Below are positions 1 through 8,940 of a DNA stretch of 8,940 nt, piece after piece. The notes under the pieces are model-generated. The model searched no databases. It saw nothing but the letters and a program-made list of their open reading frames with translations, and was not told where the DNA came from. The translations under genes were made by a program, and so were the position numbers. The DNA comes from Thioalkalivibrio sp. (GTDB lineage Bacteria; Pseudomonadota; Gammaproteobacteria; Ectothiorhodospirales; Ectothiorhodospiraceae). Within the stretch, counting starts at the first letter, position 1, and each line of letters starts with the position of its first letter. Location: positions 1 through 8,940 of the forward strand of contig PWGH01000023.1 of assembly GCA_003555285.1 (NCBI GenBank), read 5' to 3'.

Positions 1-121
1 CAACGTGAAGATGACGGTGTCGCTGATCAGTCCGATCGCGATGGAAGACGGTCTGCGTTTTGCGATTCGCGAAGGTGGCCGCACCGTCGGTGCCGGCGTC
101 GTCGCCAAGATCATTGAGTGA
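1..121 (+). CDS. tuf: Elongation factor Tu, C-terminal end (partial)
   Basis: This is the 3' end of an EF-Tu gene, cut off by the window start; the reading frame begins at base 2 and stops with TGA at 119-121. The 39 visible residues begin [20 protein letters not shown] and end with [14 protein letters not shown], the C-terminal part of beta-barrel domain 3. EF-Tu delivers aminoacyl-tRNA to the ribosomal A site as a GTP complex. The match to family knowledge is close: E. coli ends [14 protein letters not shown]. Gammaproteobacteria commonly carry two tuf copies, one next to secE-nusG (tufB position) and one in the str operon; this copy is in the tufB-like position. An intrinsic terminator follows 22 bases after the stop codon. 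Confidence 0.97.
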   Translation, partial: NVKMTVSLISPIAMEDGLRFAIREGGRTVGAGVVAKIIE

Positions 122-143
122 TACACTCGTAGGGCCGGGGTCA

Positions 144-178
144 CGGGGGGCGGCAGCTGCCGCCTCCCGCATTTTTTT
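144..178 (+). terminator. Intrinsic terminator after tuf
   Basis: An 11-base-pair stem (144-154 with 159-169, one G-U pair, otherwise all G-C/C-G) closes a four-base AGCT loop. It is followed two bases later by seven T residues (172-178). This is the classic GC-rich hairpin plus U-tract of Rho-independent termination and should end most tuf transcripts before tRNA-Trp. It is the only hairpin in the window with a proper U-tract. Confidence 0.93.
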
Positions 179-195
179 CAGTAGCAGTCAGCAAC

Positions 196-271
<76 letters not shown>

Positions 272-307
272 TCCATTGGGTGGCAACGGGCCTCAGGTGA
301 TCAAGTA

Positions 308-676
308 ATGAGTGAGCAGATGGAACAGGCAGGAGGCGGGCTCGACACGGTCAAGCTGGCCGCGGCGGTGGCGTTACTGATCGCCGGTGTGATGGGCTTC
401 TACTATTTTGCGGCCGAATCCATGCTGATCCGGGTCGTCGGCCTGCTTGCCGTCGTCGGCGTCGCAGTCTTCATCAGTTCCACCACCGCCAAGGGCCGCC
501 AACTGTCCGGCTTCATGGGCAATTCGCGTACCGAGGTTCGCAAGATGGTCTGGCCGACGCGAGTCGAGACCACGCAGACCACCCTGATCGTGCTCGGTGT
601 CGTGATCCTCATCGGGATCTTTCTCTGGTTACTGGACTCGTTGCTGGGCTGGATCATCCGGCAGTTCATTGGTTAG
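308..676 (+). CDS. secE: Preprotein translocase subunit SecE
   Basis: SecE (122 residues) is the essential small subunit of the SecYEG inner-membrane channel, where it clamps the two halves of SecY. Three hydrophobic segments are visible, at about residues 16-36, 40-57 and 92-118, as in the E. coli-type long form (127 residues); many other bacteria have only the last one. Before the last segment lies the conserved amphipathic helix with R74, E76 and the WPTR motif at 82-85 (sequence EVRKMVWPTRVE), the SecE signature. The ATG at 308 is chosen because AGGTGA (295-300) sits seven bases upstream. In-frame codons further up fall inside the tRNA. The start lies 36 bases after the tRNA 3' end, and nusG follows after 15 bases, the conserved secE-nusG pair. 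Confidence 0.96.
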   Translation: MSEQMEQAGGGLDTVKLAAAVALLIAGVMGFYYFAAESMLIRVVGLLAVVGVAVFISSTTAKGRQLSGFMGNSRTEVRKMVWPTRVETTQTTLIVLGVVILIGIFLWLLDSLLGWIIRQFIG

Positions 677-691
677 CCAGGGGAACCGAGC

Positions 692-1225
692 ATGGCATTA
701 CGCTGGTACGTAGTTCAGGCCTTTTCCGGTTTCGAGGGCCAGGTGAAGCGCTCCCTGGAGGAACGCATTGCGCGTTTCGGCATGGAGGATCACTTCGGTC
801 AGATCCTCGTGCCGACCGAGGAGGTCGTCGAAATGAAGGACGGCCAGAAGCGCAAGAGCGAGCGCAAGTTCTTTCCCGGCTATGTGTTGGTGCAGATGGA
901 ACTCAACGACGAAGCCTGGCACCTGGTGAAGGGTGTGCCGCGCGTGCTCGGCTTCATCGGCGGTTCCGCGGACCGGCCGGCGCCGATCAGCGAGCGTGAG
1001 GCGGAGGCGATCCTGCATCGCATGCAGGAGGGCGCCGAGAAGCCGCGGCCGAAGGTGCTGTTCGAGGTCGGCGAGATGGTGCGGGTCGTCGAAGGCCCGT
1101 TCAAGGACTTCAGCGGCGTCGTCGAGGAAGTCAATTACGACAAGAGCCGCCTGCTGGTGGCGGTGCAGATCTTCGGGCGCTCGACGCCCGTCGAACTCGA
1201 GTTCCATCAAGTCGAGAAATCCTGA
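692..1225 (+). CDS. nusG: Transcription termination/antitermination factor NusG
   Basis: NusG (177 residues; E. coli 181) binds the RNA polymerase clamp, suppresses pausing, and links polymerase either to Rho or to the ribosome through S10. The N-terminal NGN domain runs from about 1 to 118. It starts with [12 protein letters not shown] and contains the conserved [12 protein letters not shown] (58-69), part of the polymerase-binding face. After a short linker the KOW domain spans about 122-177, with [19 protein letters not shown] (124-142) and the typical VEEV and [11 protein letters not shown] strands. The start is supported by AGGGGAA (679-685), six bases before the ATG, and by the family's usual MxxxWYVVQ opening. 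It is cotranscribed with secE. A short hairpin begins directly after the stop codon. Confidence 0.98.
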   Translation: MALRWYVVQAFSGFEGQVKRSLEERIARFGMEDHFGQILVPTEEVVEMKDGQKRKSERKFFPGYVLVQMELNDEAWHLVKGVPRVLGFIGGSADRPAPISEREAEAILHRMQEGAEKPRPKVLFEVGEMVRVVEGPFKDFSGVVEEVNYDKSRLLVAVQIFGRSTPVELEFHQVEKS

Positions 1226-1242
1226 CACGCCCTCGGGGCGTG
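1226..1242 (+). other. Compact hairpin right after nusG
   Basis: CACGCCC (1226-1232) pairs perfectly with GGGCGTG (1236-1242) around a three-base loop. It starts on the first base after the nusG stop codon. No T-tract follows, so it is a poor intrinsic terminator. It could protect the 3' end of nusG mRNA, cause pausing, or be an upstream part of the rplK leader structure. Confidence 0.5.
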
Positions 1243-1252
1243 CGTTAACCCA

Positions 1253-1285
1253 TTTCGGGGAGCCGCAAGGCGCCTGCACCCGAAG
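1253..1285 (+). promoter_or_regulatory. Probable L1 translational operator upstream of rplK
   Basis: In the nusG-rplK spacer, TTCGGG (1254-1259) pairs with CCCGAA (1279-1284), extended by a T-G pair at 1253/1285. Above an asymmetric internal loop (GA on one side, GCCTGCA on the other), GCC (1262-1264) pairs with GGC (1269-1271) around a GCAA tetraloop of GNRA type. In E. coli and other bacteria, L1 represses its own operon by binding the rplK leader, at a two-helix, asymmetric-loop structure that mimics its 23S rRNA site, with a GGGAGCC...GGCG core. The core GGGGAGCC...GGCG is present here. The lower stem ends in the two A residues that open the rplK Shine-Dalgarno run AAGGAG (1283-1288), so folding should compete with ribosome binding. 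Structure and position are seen; L1 binding is inferred. Confidence 0.75.
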
Positions 1286-1294
1286 GAGAAGACA

Positions 1295-1726
1295 ATGGCC
1301 AAGAAGATAACGGCATATATCAAGCTGCAGGTTCCGGCCGGCAAGGCGAACCCCAGTCCGCCCGTGGGCCCGGCGCTGGGTCAGCGCGGCGTGAACATCA
1401 TGGAATTCTGCAAGGCCTTCAACGCCGCGACCCAGGGTGTCGAACCCGGACTGCCGATTCCGGTGGTGATCACCGTCTACGCCGACCGCAGCTTCACCTT
1501 TGTGACCAAAACCCCTCCGGCGGCGATCCTGCTGAAGAAGGCGGCTGGCATCGCCAGCGGTTCCGCGACTCCCAACACCAAGAAGGTCGGTACGGTGACG
1601 CGCGAGCAGCTCGAAGAGATTGCGCGCACCAAGGAGCCGGATCTGACCGCCTCCGGACTGGAAGCGGCCGTGCGCACGATCGCAGGTAGCGCCCGCAGTA
1701 TGGGTCTTGACGTGGAGGGGATCTGA
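1295..1726 (+). CDS. rplK: 50S ribosomal protein L11
   Basis: L11 (143 residues; E. coli 142) binds the GTPase-associated centre of 23S rRNA at the base of the L10-L12 stalk. There it takes part in translation-factor function and in the RelA stringent response. The N-terminal domain (about 1-70) begins [20 protein letters not shown] and holds the proline-rich stretch [16 protein letters not shown], with P22 and P26 at the usual thiostrepton-site positions, then the conserved [10 protein letters not shown]. The C-terminal RNA-binding domain follows, with [13 protein letters not shown] and the [14 protein letters not shown] and [11 protein letters not shown] segments. The ATG at 1295 has AAGGAG (1283-1288) six bases upstream, partly in the proposed L1 operator. 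rplA starts one base after the stop codon, so the two are likely translationally coupled. Confidence 0.98.
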   Translation: MAKKITAYIKLQVPAGKANPSPPVGPALGQRGVNIMEFCKAFNAATQGVEPGLPIPVVITVYADRSFTFVTKTPPAAILLKKAAGIASGSATPNTKKVGTVTREQLEEIARTKEPDLTASGLEAAVRTIAGSARSMGLDVEGI

Positions 1727-1727
1727 G

Positions 1728-2432
1728 ATGGCCAAGCTGTCCAAGCGTATGCAGGAAATCCGCAAGAAGATCCAGCCGGGTCAGGCCTATGCGGCCACCG
1801 CGGCCTTCGATTTGTTGCGGGAACTGTCCAATGTGAAGTTTCGTGAATCGGTCGATGTGTCGGTGAATCTGGGTGTCGATCCGCGCAAGTCTGATCAGGT
1901 CGTTCGCGGATCGACCGTACTGCCCAACGGCATCGGCAAGACGGTGCGCGTCGCGGTGTTCACCCAGGGCGCCAATGCCGACGCCGCCCGCGAGGCCGGA
2001 GCCGACGTGGTCGGCATGGATGACCTCGCCGAGCAGGTGCGCGCCGGCCAACTCGATTTCGACGTGGTGATCGCCTCCCCGGATGCGATGCGCGTGGTCG
2101 GACAGCTCGGCCAGATCCTGGGTCCGCGCGGCCTGATGCCGAACCCGAAGGTCGGGACCGTGACCGCGGATGTGGCGACGGCGGTGAAGAATGCCAAGGG
2201 TGGCCAGGTGCGCTACCGCACCGACAAGGGCGGTATCATCCATTGTTCGATCGGCGCGGTGGACTTCGAGAGCCAGGCGCTGCTCGAGAACCTCGATGCC
2301 CTGCTTGCGGATCTGCGCAAGCTGAAGCCGTCCACCTCCAAGGGGGTGTACGTGAAGCGGGTGACCGTGTCCTCGACGATGGGTCCCGGTGTGCCGGTCG
2401 ATCCGGCCACCCTGAGTGTCGTGGTGGGTTGA
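1728..2432 (+). CDS. rplA: 50S ribosomal protein L1
   Basis: L1 (234 residues, the same length as E. coli L1) forms the mobile stalk that handles deacylated tRNA leaving the E site, and it is the autogenous repressor of the L11-L1 operon. The family signature is clear: [17 protein letters not shown] from residue 115, then [15 protein letters not shown] at 132-146, in the domain II/hinge region. Domain I, which binds RNA, is formed by the two ends, including the N-terminal basic segment and the C-terminal [19 protein letters not shown]. The ATG at 1728 has GGAGGGG (1714-1720), inside the last codons of rplK, at seven bases. This one-base spacing and embedded ribosome site fit coupling to rplK, so one operator can control both. 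In-frame codons upstream of 1728 lack such support. Confidence 0.98.
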   Translation: MAKLSKRMQEIRKKIQPGQAYAATAAFDLLRELSNVKFRESVDVSVNLGVDPRKSDQVVRGSTVLPNGIGKTVRVAVFTQGANADAAREAGADVVGMDDLAEQVRAGQLDFDVVIASPDAMRVVGQLGQILGPRGLMPNPKVGTVTADVATAVKNAKGGQVRYRTDKGGIIHCSIGAVDFESQALLENLDALLADLRKLKPSTSKGVYVKRVTVSSTMGPGVPVDPATLSVVVG

Positions 2433-2433
2433 G

Positions 2434-2447
2434 GCGTGCCCGCACGC
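2434..2447 (+). other. Small hairpin directly after rplA
   Basis: GCGTG (2434-2438) pairs with CACGC (2443-2447) around loop CCCG, with a possible extra G-T pair outside. It begins two bases after the rplA stop codon and is followed by AATTTGT, which is only weakly U-rich. It may stabilise the rplA 3' end or be a weak attenuator; no more can be said. Confidence 0.4.
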
Positions 2448-2459
2448 TGAATTTGTAGT

Positions 2460-2597
2460 TTGGGTTGGACGCCACCCGGGATGATTTCCTCGGGTGACGG
2501 ACCGTCCAAGACCGTAGGCGCGGTTCGCCGCTTAAACCCCCAGCCTGCGCAGATGGTGTCCACCCGATTCAGGAATCTCCTGTGGCGGGAAACACCA
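2460..2597 (+). promoter_or_regulatory. Probable L10-(L12)4 autoregulatory mRNA leader
   Basis: The 235-base rplA-rplJ gap is highly structured. Element A: TTGGACG (2465-2471) pairs with CGTCCAA (2503-2509), enclosing CACCCG/CGGGTG (2473-2478 with 2491-2496), with an internal loop of one base against six. Element B: GCGG-TTCG-CCGC (2520-2531), a UUCG-type tetraloop hairpin. Element C: TGGTGT (2554-2559) pairs with ACACCA (2592-2597), then an internal loop of CCA against AA, then CCCG/CGGG (2563-2566 with 2586-2589), a second loop, and CAGGA/TCCTG (2570-2574 with 2578-2582). Bacteria commonly regulate rplJ-rplL through such a leader, which the L10-L12 complex binds at a kinked, bulged helix resembling its 23S rRNA site. 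Element C is the best candidate for that helix. The pairings are seen; protein binding is inferred from position and architecture. Confidence 0.72.
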
Positions 2598-2602
2598 GAA
2601 CC

Positions 2603-2620
2603 CCGGAGCATGTGCTCCGG
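2603..2620 (+). other. GC-rich hairpin in rplJ leader
   Basis: CCGGAGC (2603-2609) pairs perfectly with GCTCCGG (2614-2620) around the four-base loop ATGT. It is followed by TTTGTC, too short a U-run for a confident terminator. It lies between the proposed L10-binding helix and the rplJ ribosome site, so it could be a weak attenuator or part of the switch that passes binding to translation. Confidence 0.55.
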
Positions 2621-2628
2621 TTTGTCAC

Positions 2629-2648
2629 GATCATCGGTTTCGGTGATC
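2629..2648 (+). other. Hairpin next to the rplJ ribosome binding site
   Basis: GATCATCG (2629-2636) pairs with CGGTGATC (2641-2648), with one T-G pair, around a GTTT loop. It ends six bases before the purine-rich ribosome site AGAGGAAGG (2654-2662) of rplJ. It leaves that site exposed as drawn, so an alternative fold would be needed to hide it. Confidence 0.5.
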
Positions 2649-2667
2649 CCAACAGAGGAAGGTCCAC

Positions 2668-3198
2668 GTGGCTTTGAATCTCGACGACAAGAAGGTGATT
2701 GTCTCGGAACTGGCCGCGGTGGCTGCCTCGGCGCATTCCGTCATTGCAGCGGAATACCGTGGTCTGTCGGTGGGCCAGATGACCGAGCTGCGCAAGCAGG
2801 CGCGGTCATCTGGTGTCTACCTGCGGGTGGTGAAGAACTCCCTGGCCCGGCGGGCGGTAGAGGGTACCGAGTACGAATGCATGCAACCGGGGCTTGTCGG
2901 CCCGCTGGTGCTGGCATTCAGTCAGGACGATCCGGGCGCCGCCGCCCGCCTGATGAAGGGCTTTGCCAAGACCAACGACAAGCTGCAAGTCAAGCTGGTG
3001 TCCTTTGGCGGCCAGATGCTCCACGCGGACGATATCGACCGCCTGGCGAATCTGCCCACCCGTGACCAGGCCATCAGTCTGCTGATGGCGGTGATGAAGG
3101 CGCCGCTCGACAAGTTTGCCCGCACCCTCAACGAGGTGCCCGGCAAGCTGGTGCGCACAATGGCAGCGATCCGTGATCAAAAGCAGGCAGCCGCCTGA
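2668..3198 (+). CDS. rplJ: 50S ribosomal protein L10
   Basis: L10 (176 residues; E. coli 165) anchors the L7/L12 dimers to the ribosome next to L11, and with L12 it represses its own mRNA. The N-terminal rRNA-binding domain opens MALNLDDKKVIVSELAAVAA. It contains EYRGLSVGQMTELRKQAR (29-46) and VVKNSLARRAV (54-64), both family hallmarks. The C-terminal part from about 130 (LPTRDQAISLLMAVMKAP, then LDKFARTLNEVPGKLVRTMAAI) forms the long helix that carries L12 dimers; a short KQAAA tail ends the protein. The start codon is GTG, chosen because ALNL follows directly as in E. coli MALNLQDK and because AGAGGA (2654-2659) lies eight bases upstream. rplL follows after 44 bases. Confidence 0.97.
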   Translation: MALNLDDKKVIVSELAAVAASAHSVIAAEYRGLSVGQMTELRKQARSSGVYLRVVKNSLARRAVEGTEYECMQPGLVGPLVLAFSQDDPGAAARLMKGFAKTNDKLQVKLVSFGGQMLHADDIDRLANLPTRDQAISLLMAVMKAPLDKFARTLNEVPGKLVRTMAAIRDQKQAAA

Positions 3199-3242
3199 AT
3201 CATTTCTGAATAGCCGGGCGCTCGCCCATTAGGAGAATCAAG

Positions 3243-3620
3243 ATGGCAGTTTCGAAAGAAGAGATGCTGGAAACGATCGGCAACATGACGGTCCTGGAGA
3301 TCGTTGACCTGATCAGCGCGATGGAAGAGAAATTTGGCGTGTCCGCCGCCGCCGCCGTGGCCGCCGCTCCGGCAGCCGCCGGCGGTGAAGCCGCTGCGGA
3401 AGAGGTCAAGGACGAGTTCAACGTCGTGATGACCAGCTTCGGTGCCAACAAGGTCGGCGTGATCAAGGTCGTGCGTGCACTGACCGGTCTGGGCCTGAAG
3501 GAAGCGAAGGACATGGTCGAAGGCGTGCCCGCGACCGTGAAGGAAGACGCGAACAAGGAAGAGGCCGAGAAGATGAAGAAGGAACTCGAAGAGGCCGGCG
3601 CGACGGTTGAACTGAAGTAA
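3243..3620 (+). CDS. rplL: 50S ribosomal protein L7/L12
   Basis: L7/L12 (125 residues; E. coli 120) is the only multi-copy ribosomal protein; its dimers on L10 recruit and stimulate the translational GTPases. The N-terminal dimerisation domain (about 1-33) is followed by a flexible Ala/Gly/Pro hinge (about 34-52, [20 protein letters not shown]). The C-terminal factor-binding domain (53-125) contains [20 protein letters not shown] (70-89), the conserved contact surface. The ATG has AGGAGA (3231-3236) at six bases, a stronger start than the GTG of rplJ, which fits the need for several L12 copies per L10. The rplJ-rplL spacer has only a tiny four-pair hairpin (3216-3227). Two tandem hairpins follow the gene. 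Confidence 0.98.
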   Translation: MAVSKEEMLETIGNMTVLEIVDLISAMEEKFGVSAAAAVAAAPAAAGGEAAAEEVKDEFNVVMTSFGANKVGVIKVVRALTGLGLKEAKDMVEGVPATVKEDANKEEAEKMKKELEEAGATVELK

Positions 3621-3636
3621 GGCGTTTCAGTCAGTT

Positions 3637-3658
3637 GTTTCGTGATCTAGCACGAAAC
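3637..3658 (+). other. First tandem hairpin, rplL-rpoB spacer
   Basis: GTTTCGTG (3637-3644) pairs perfectly with CACGAAAC (3651-3658) around loop ATCTAG, 16 bases after the rplL stop codon. No U-tract follows. In E. coli this spacer holds a transcription attenuator and an RNase III processing site; this hairpin and the next are the candidates here. Confidence 0.6.
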
Positions 3659-3660
3659 TC

Positions 3661-3692
3661 CAAGGCTGGCGGTCGCAAGTCCGCCAGCCTTG
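3661..3692 (+). terminator. Candidate attenuator or processing hairpin before rpoB
   Basis: Twelve perfect base pairs (3661-3672 with 3681-3692) enclose an eight-base loop TCGCAAGT. The downstream sequence is TCCCGTGG, with only two T residues at the end of the stem itself, so it is not a full intrinsic terminator. The stem is two bases from the preceding hairpin. Position matches the E. coli rplL-rpoB attenuator, where partial termination lowers rpoBC expression relative to rplJL. I infer partial termination, pausing or RNase III cleavage, and cannot tell which. Confidence 0.6.
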
Positions 3693-3746
3693 TCCCGTGG
3701 TGGCGACGCCGCGTCACCCGATGACCCCCAGCTGTCGAGGTATCCC

Positions 3747-7823
<4,077 letters not shown>

Positions 7824-7837
7824 GCCGCCGCCGTTTT

Positions 7838-7859
7838 CGGCGCCCCCTCGGGGGCGCCG
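7838..7859 (+). other. GC-rich hairpin in rpoB-rpoC spacer
   Basis: CGGCGCCCC (7838-7846) pairs perfectly with GGGGCGCCG (7851-7859) around a CTCG loop, 14 bases after the rpoB stop codon. No U-tract follows, so termination is unlikely; a further short GGGG/CCCC repeat lies at 7861-7870. The likely role is stabilising the mRNA or insulating rpoC translation. Confidence 0.55.
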
Positions 7860-7885
7860 CGGGGTGCCCCCACGAATTCAAGTAA

Positions 7886-8940
<1,055 letters not shown>

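Noticed and set aside
122..127. TACACT as a -10 box for tRNA-Trp
   Set aside because: No acceptable -35 lies 16-18 bases upstream, and transcripts from it would still meet the terminator at 144-178.
1707..1727. Upstream in-frame start for rplA, adding seven residues
   Set aside because: It would overlap the rplK end and bury the strong GGAGGGG that fits ATG 1728; L1 proteins begin MAKLSKR-like at that ATG.
698..1765. Open frame of 355 codons on the - strand opposite nusG-rplK
   Set aside because: It is in register with both nusG and rplK, runs through two well-established genes and an operator, and ends at the TTA of nusG codon 3. It is a codon-bias shadow.
2460..3065. + strand frame of 201 codons across the rplJ leader and the 5' half of rplJ
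   Set aside because: It begins with TTG in the structured leader without a convincing ribosome site and runs out of frame through rplJ, which is certain.
3216..3227. GGGC/GCCC hairpin in the rplJ-rplL spacer
   Set aside because: Only four pairs around a four-base loop; expected by chance in GC-rich DNA and not tied to the rplL ribosome site.
3342..3400. Alanine-codon run that looks like a DNA repeat
   Set aside because: It encodes the normal Ala/Gly/Pro hinge of L7/L12 and is not a mobile or tandem-repeat element.
3690..3746. Upstream in-frame TTG start for rpoB, adding 19 residues
   Set aside because: The TTG is in the right arm of the 12-pair hairpin. RpoB proteins begin at the [13 protein letters not shown] segment, and ATG 3747 has its own GAGGT.

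Overview
This window is a conserved housekeeping locus: the end of tuf, tRNA-Trp, then secE-nusG-rplK-rplA-rplJ-rplL-rpoB-rpoC, all on the + strand. It joins the protein-export/transcription-factor pair (secE-nusG), the L11-L1 and L10-L7/L12 ribosomal stalk genes, and the two large RNA polymerase subunits. The proteins read like a gammaproteobacterium. RpoB begins [20 protein letters not shown], both RpoB and RpoC follow the E. coli sequence over long stretches, L1 has the same length as in E. coli, and SecE has the long three-membrane-segment form. Base composition is clearly GC-rich (about 60-65 % by eye, not counted), and rpoB never uses the codons TTA, CTA or TCA. A high-GC lineage such as Chromatiales/Ectothiorhodospiraceae is my best guess, but genus cannot be set from this alone.

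Layout. 1-121: last codons of EF-Tu. 144-178: a strong intrinsic terminator. 196-271: tRNA-Trp(CCA), 17 bases after the terminator and 36 bases before secE. 308-1225: secE and nusG, 15 bases apart. 1226-1294: spacer holding a compact hairpin and then a structure I read as the L1 translational operator, which runs into the rplK ribosome binding site. 1295-2432: rplK and rplA, one base apart. 2433-2667: the longest untranslated stretch (235 bases), filled with hairpins that fit an L10-(L12)4 autoregulatory leader. 2668-3620: rplJ (GTG start) and rplL. 3621-3746: two perfect tandem hairpins, at the place where E. coli has its rplL-rpoB attenuator and RNase III site. 3747-7823: complete rpoB. 7838-7859: a GC-rich hairpin. 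7898-8940: the first 347 codons of rpoC, cut by the window edge.

How it works together. L11 and the L10/L12 stalk form the GTPase-associated centre of the large ribosomal subunit, where EF-Tu acts; L1 forms the E-site stalk. RpoB and RpoC are the catalytic core of RNA polymerase, to which NusG binds. SecE is the essential small subunit of the SecYEG translocon. The RNA structures are placed where they could set the ratios: L1 feedback on rplK-rplA, L10/L12 feedback on rplJ-rplL, and partial termination or processing to lower rpoB-rpoC output relative to rplL.

I found no mobile element, CRISPR array, phage gene, pseudogene or unknown gene cassette. The window was flagged as possibly holding an undescribed system; I do not see one. 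The items worth a second look are the RNA regulatory structures and the promoter logic around tRNA-Trp.
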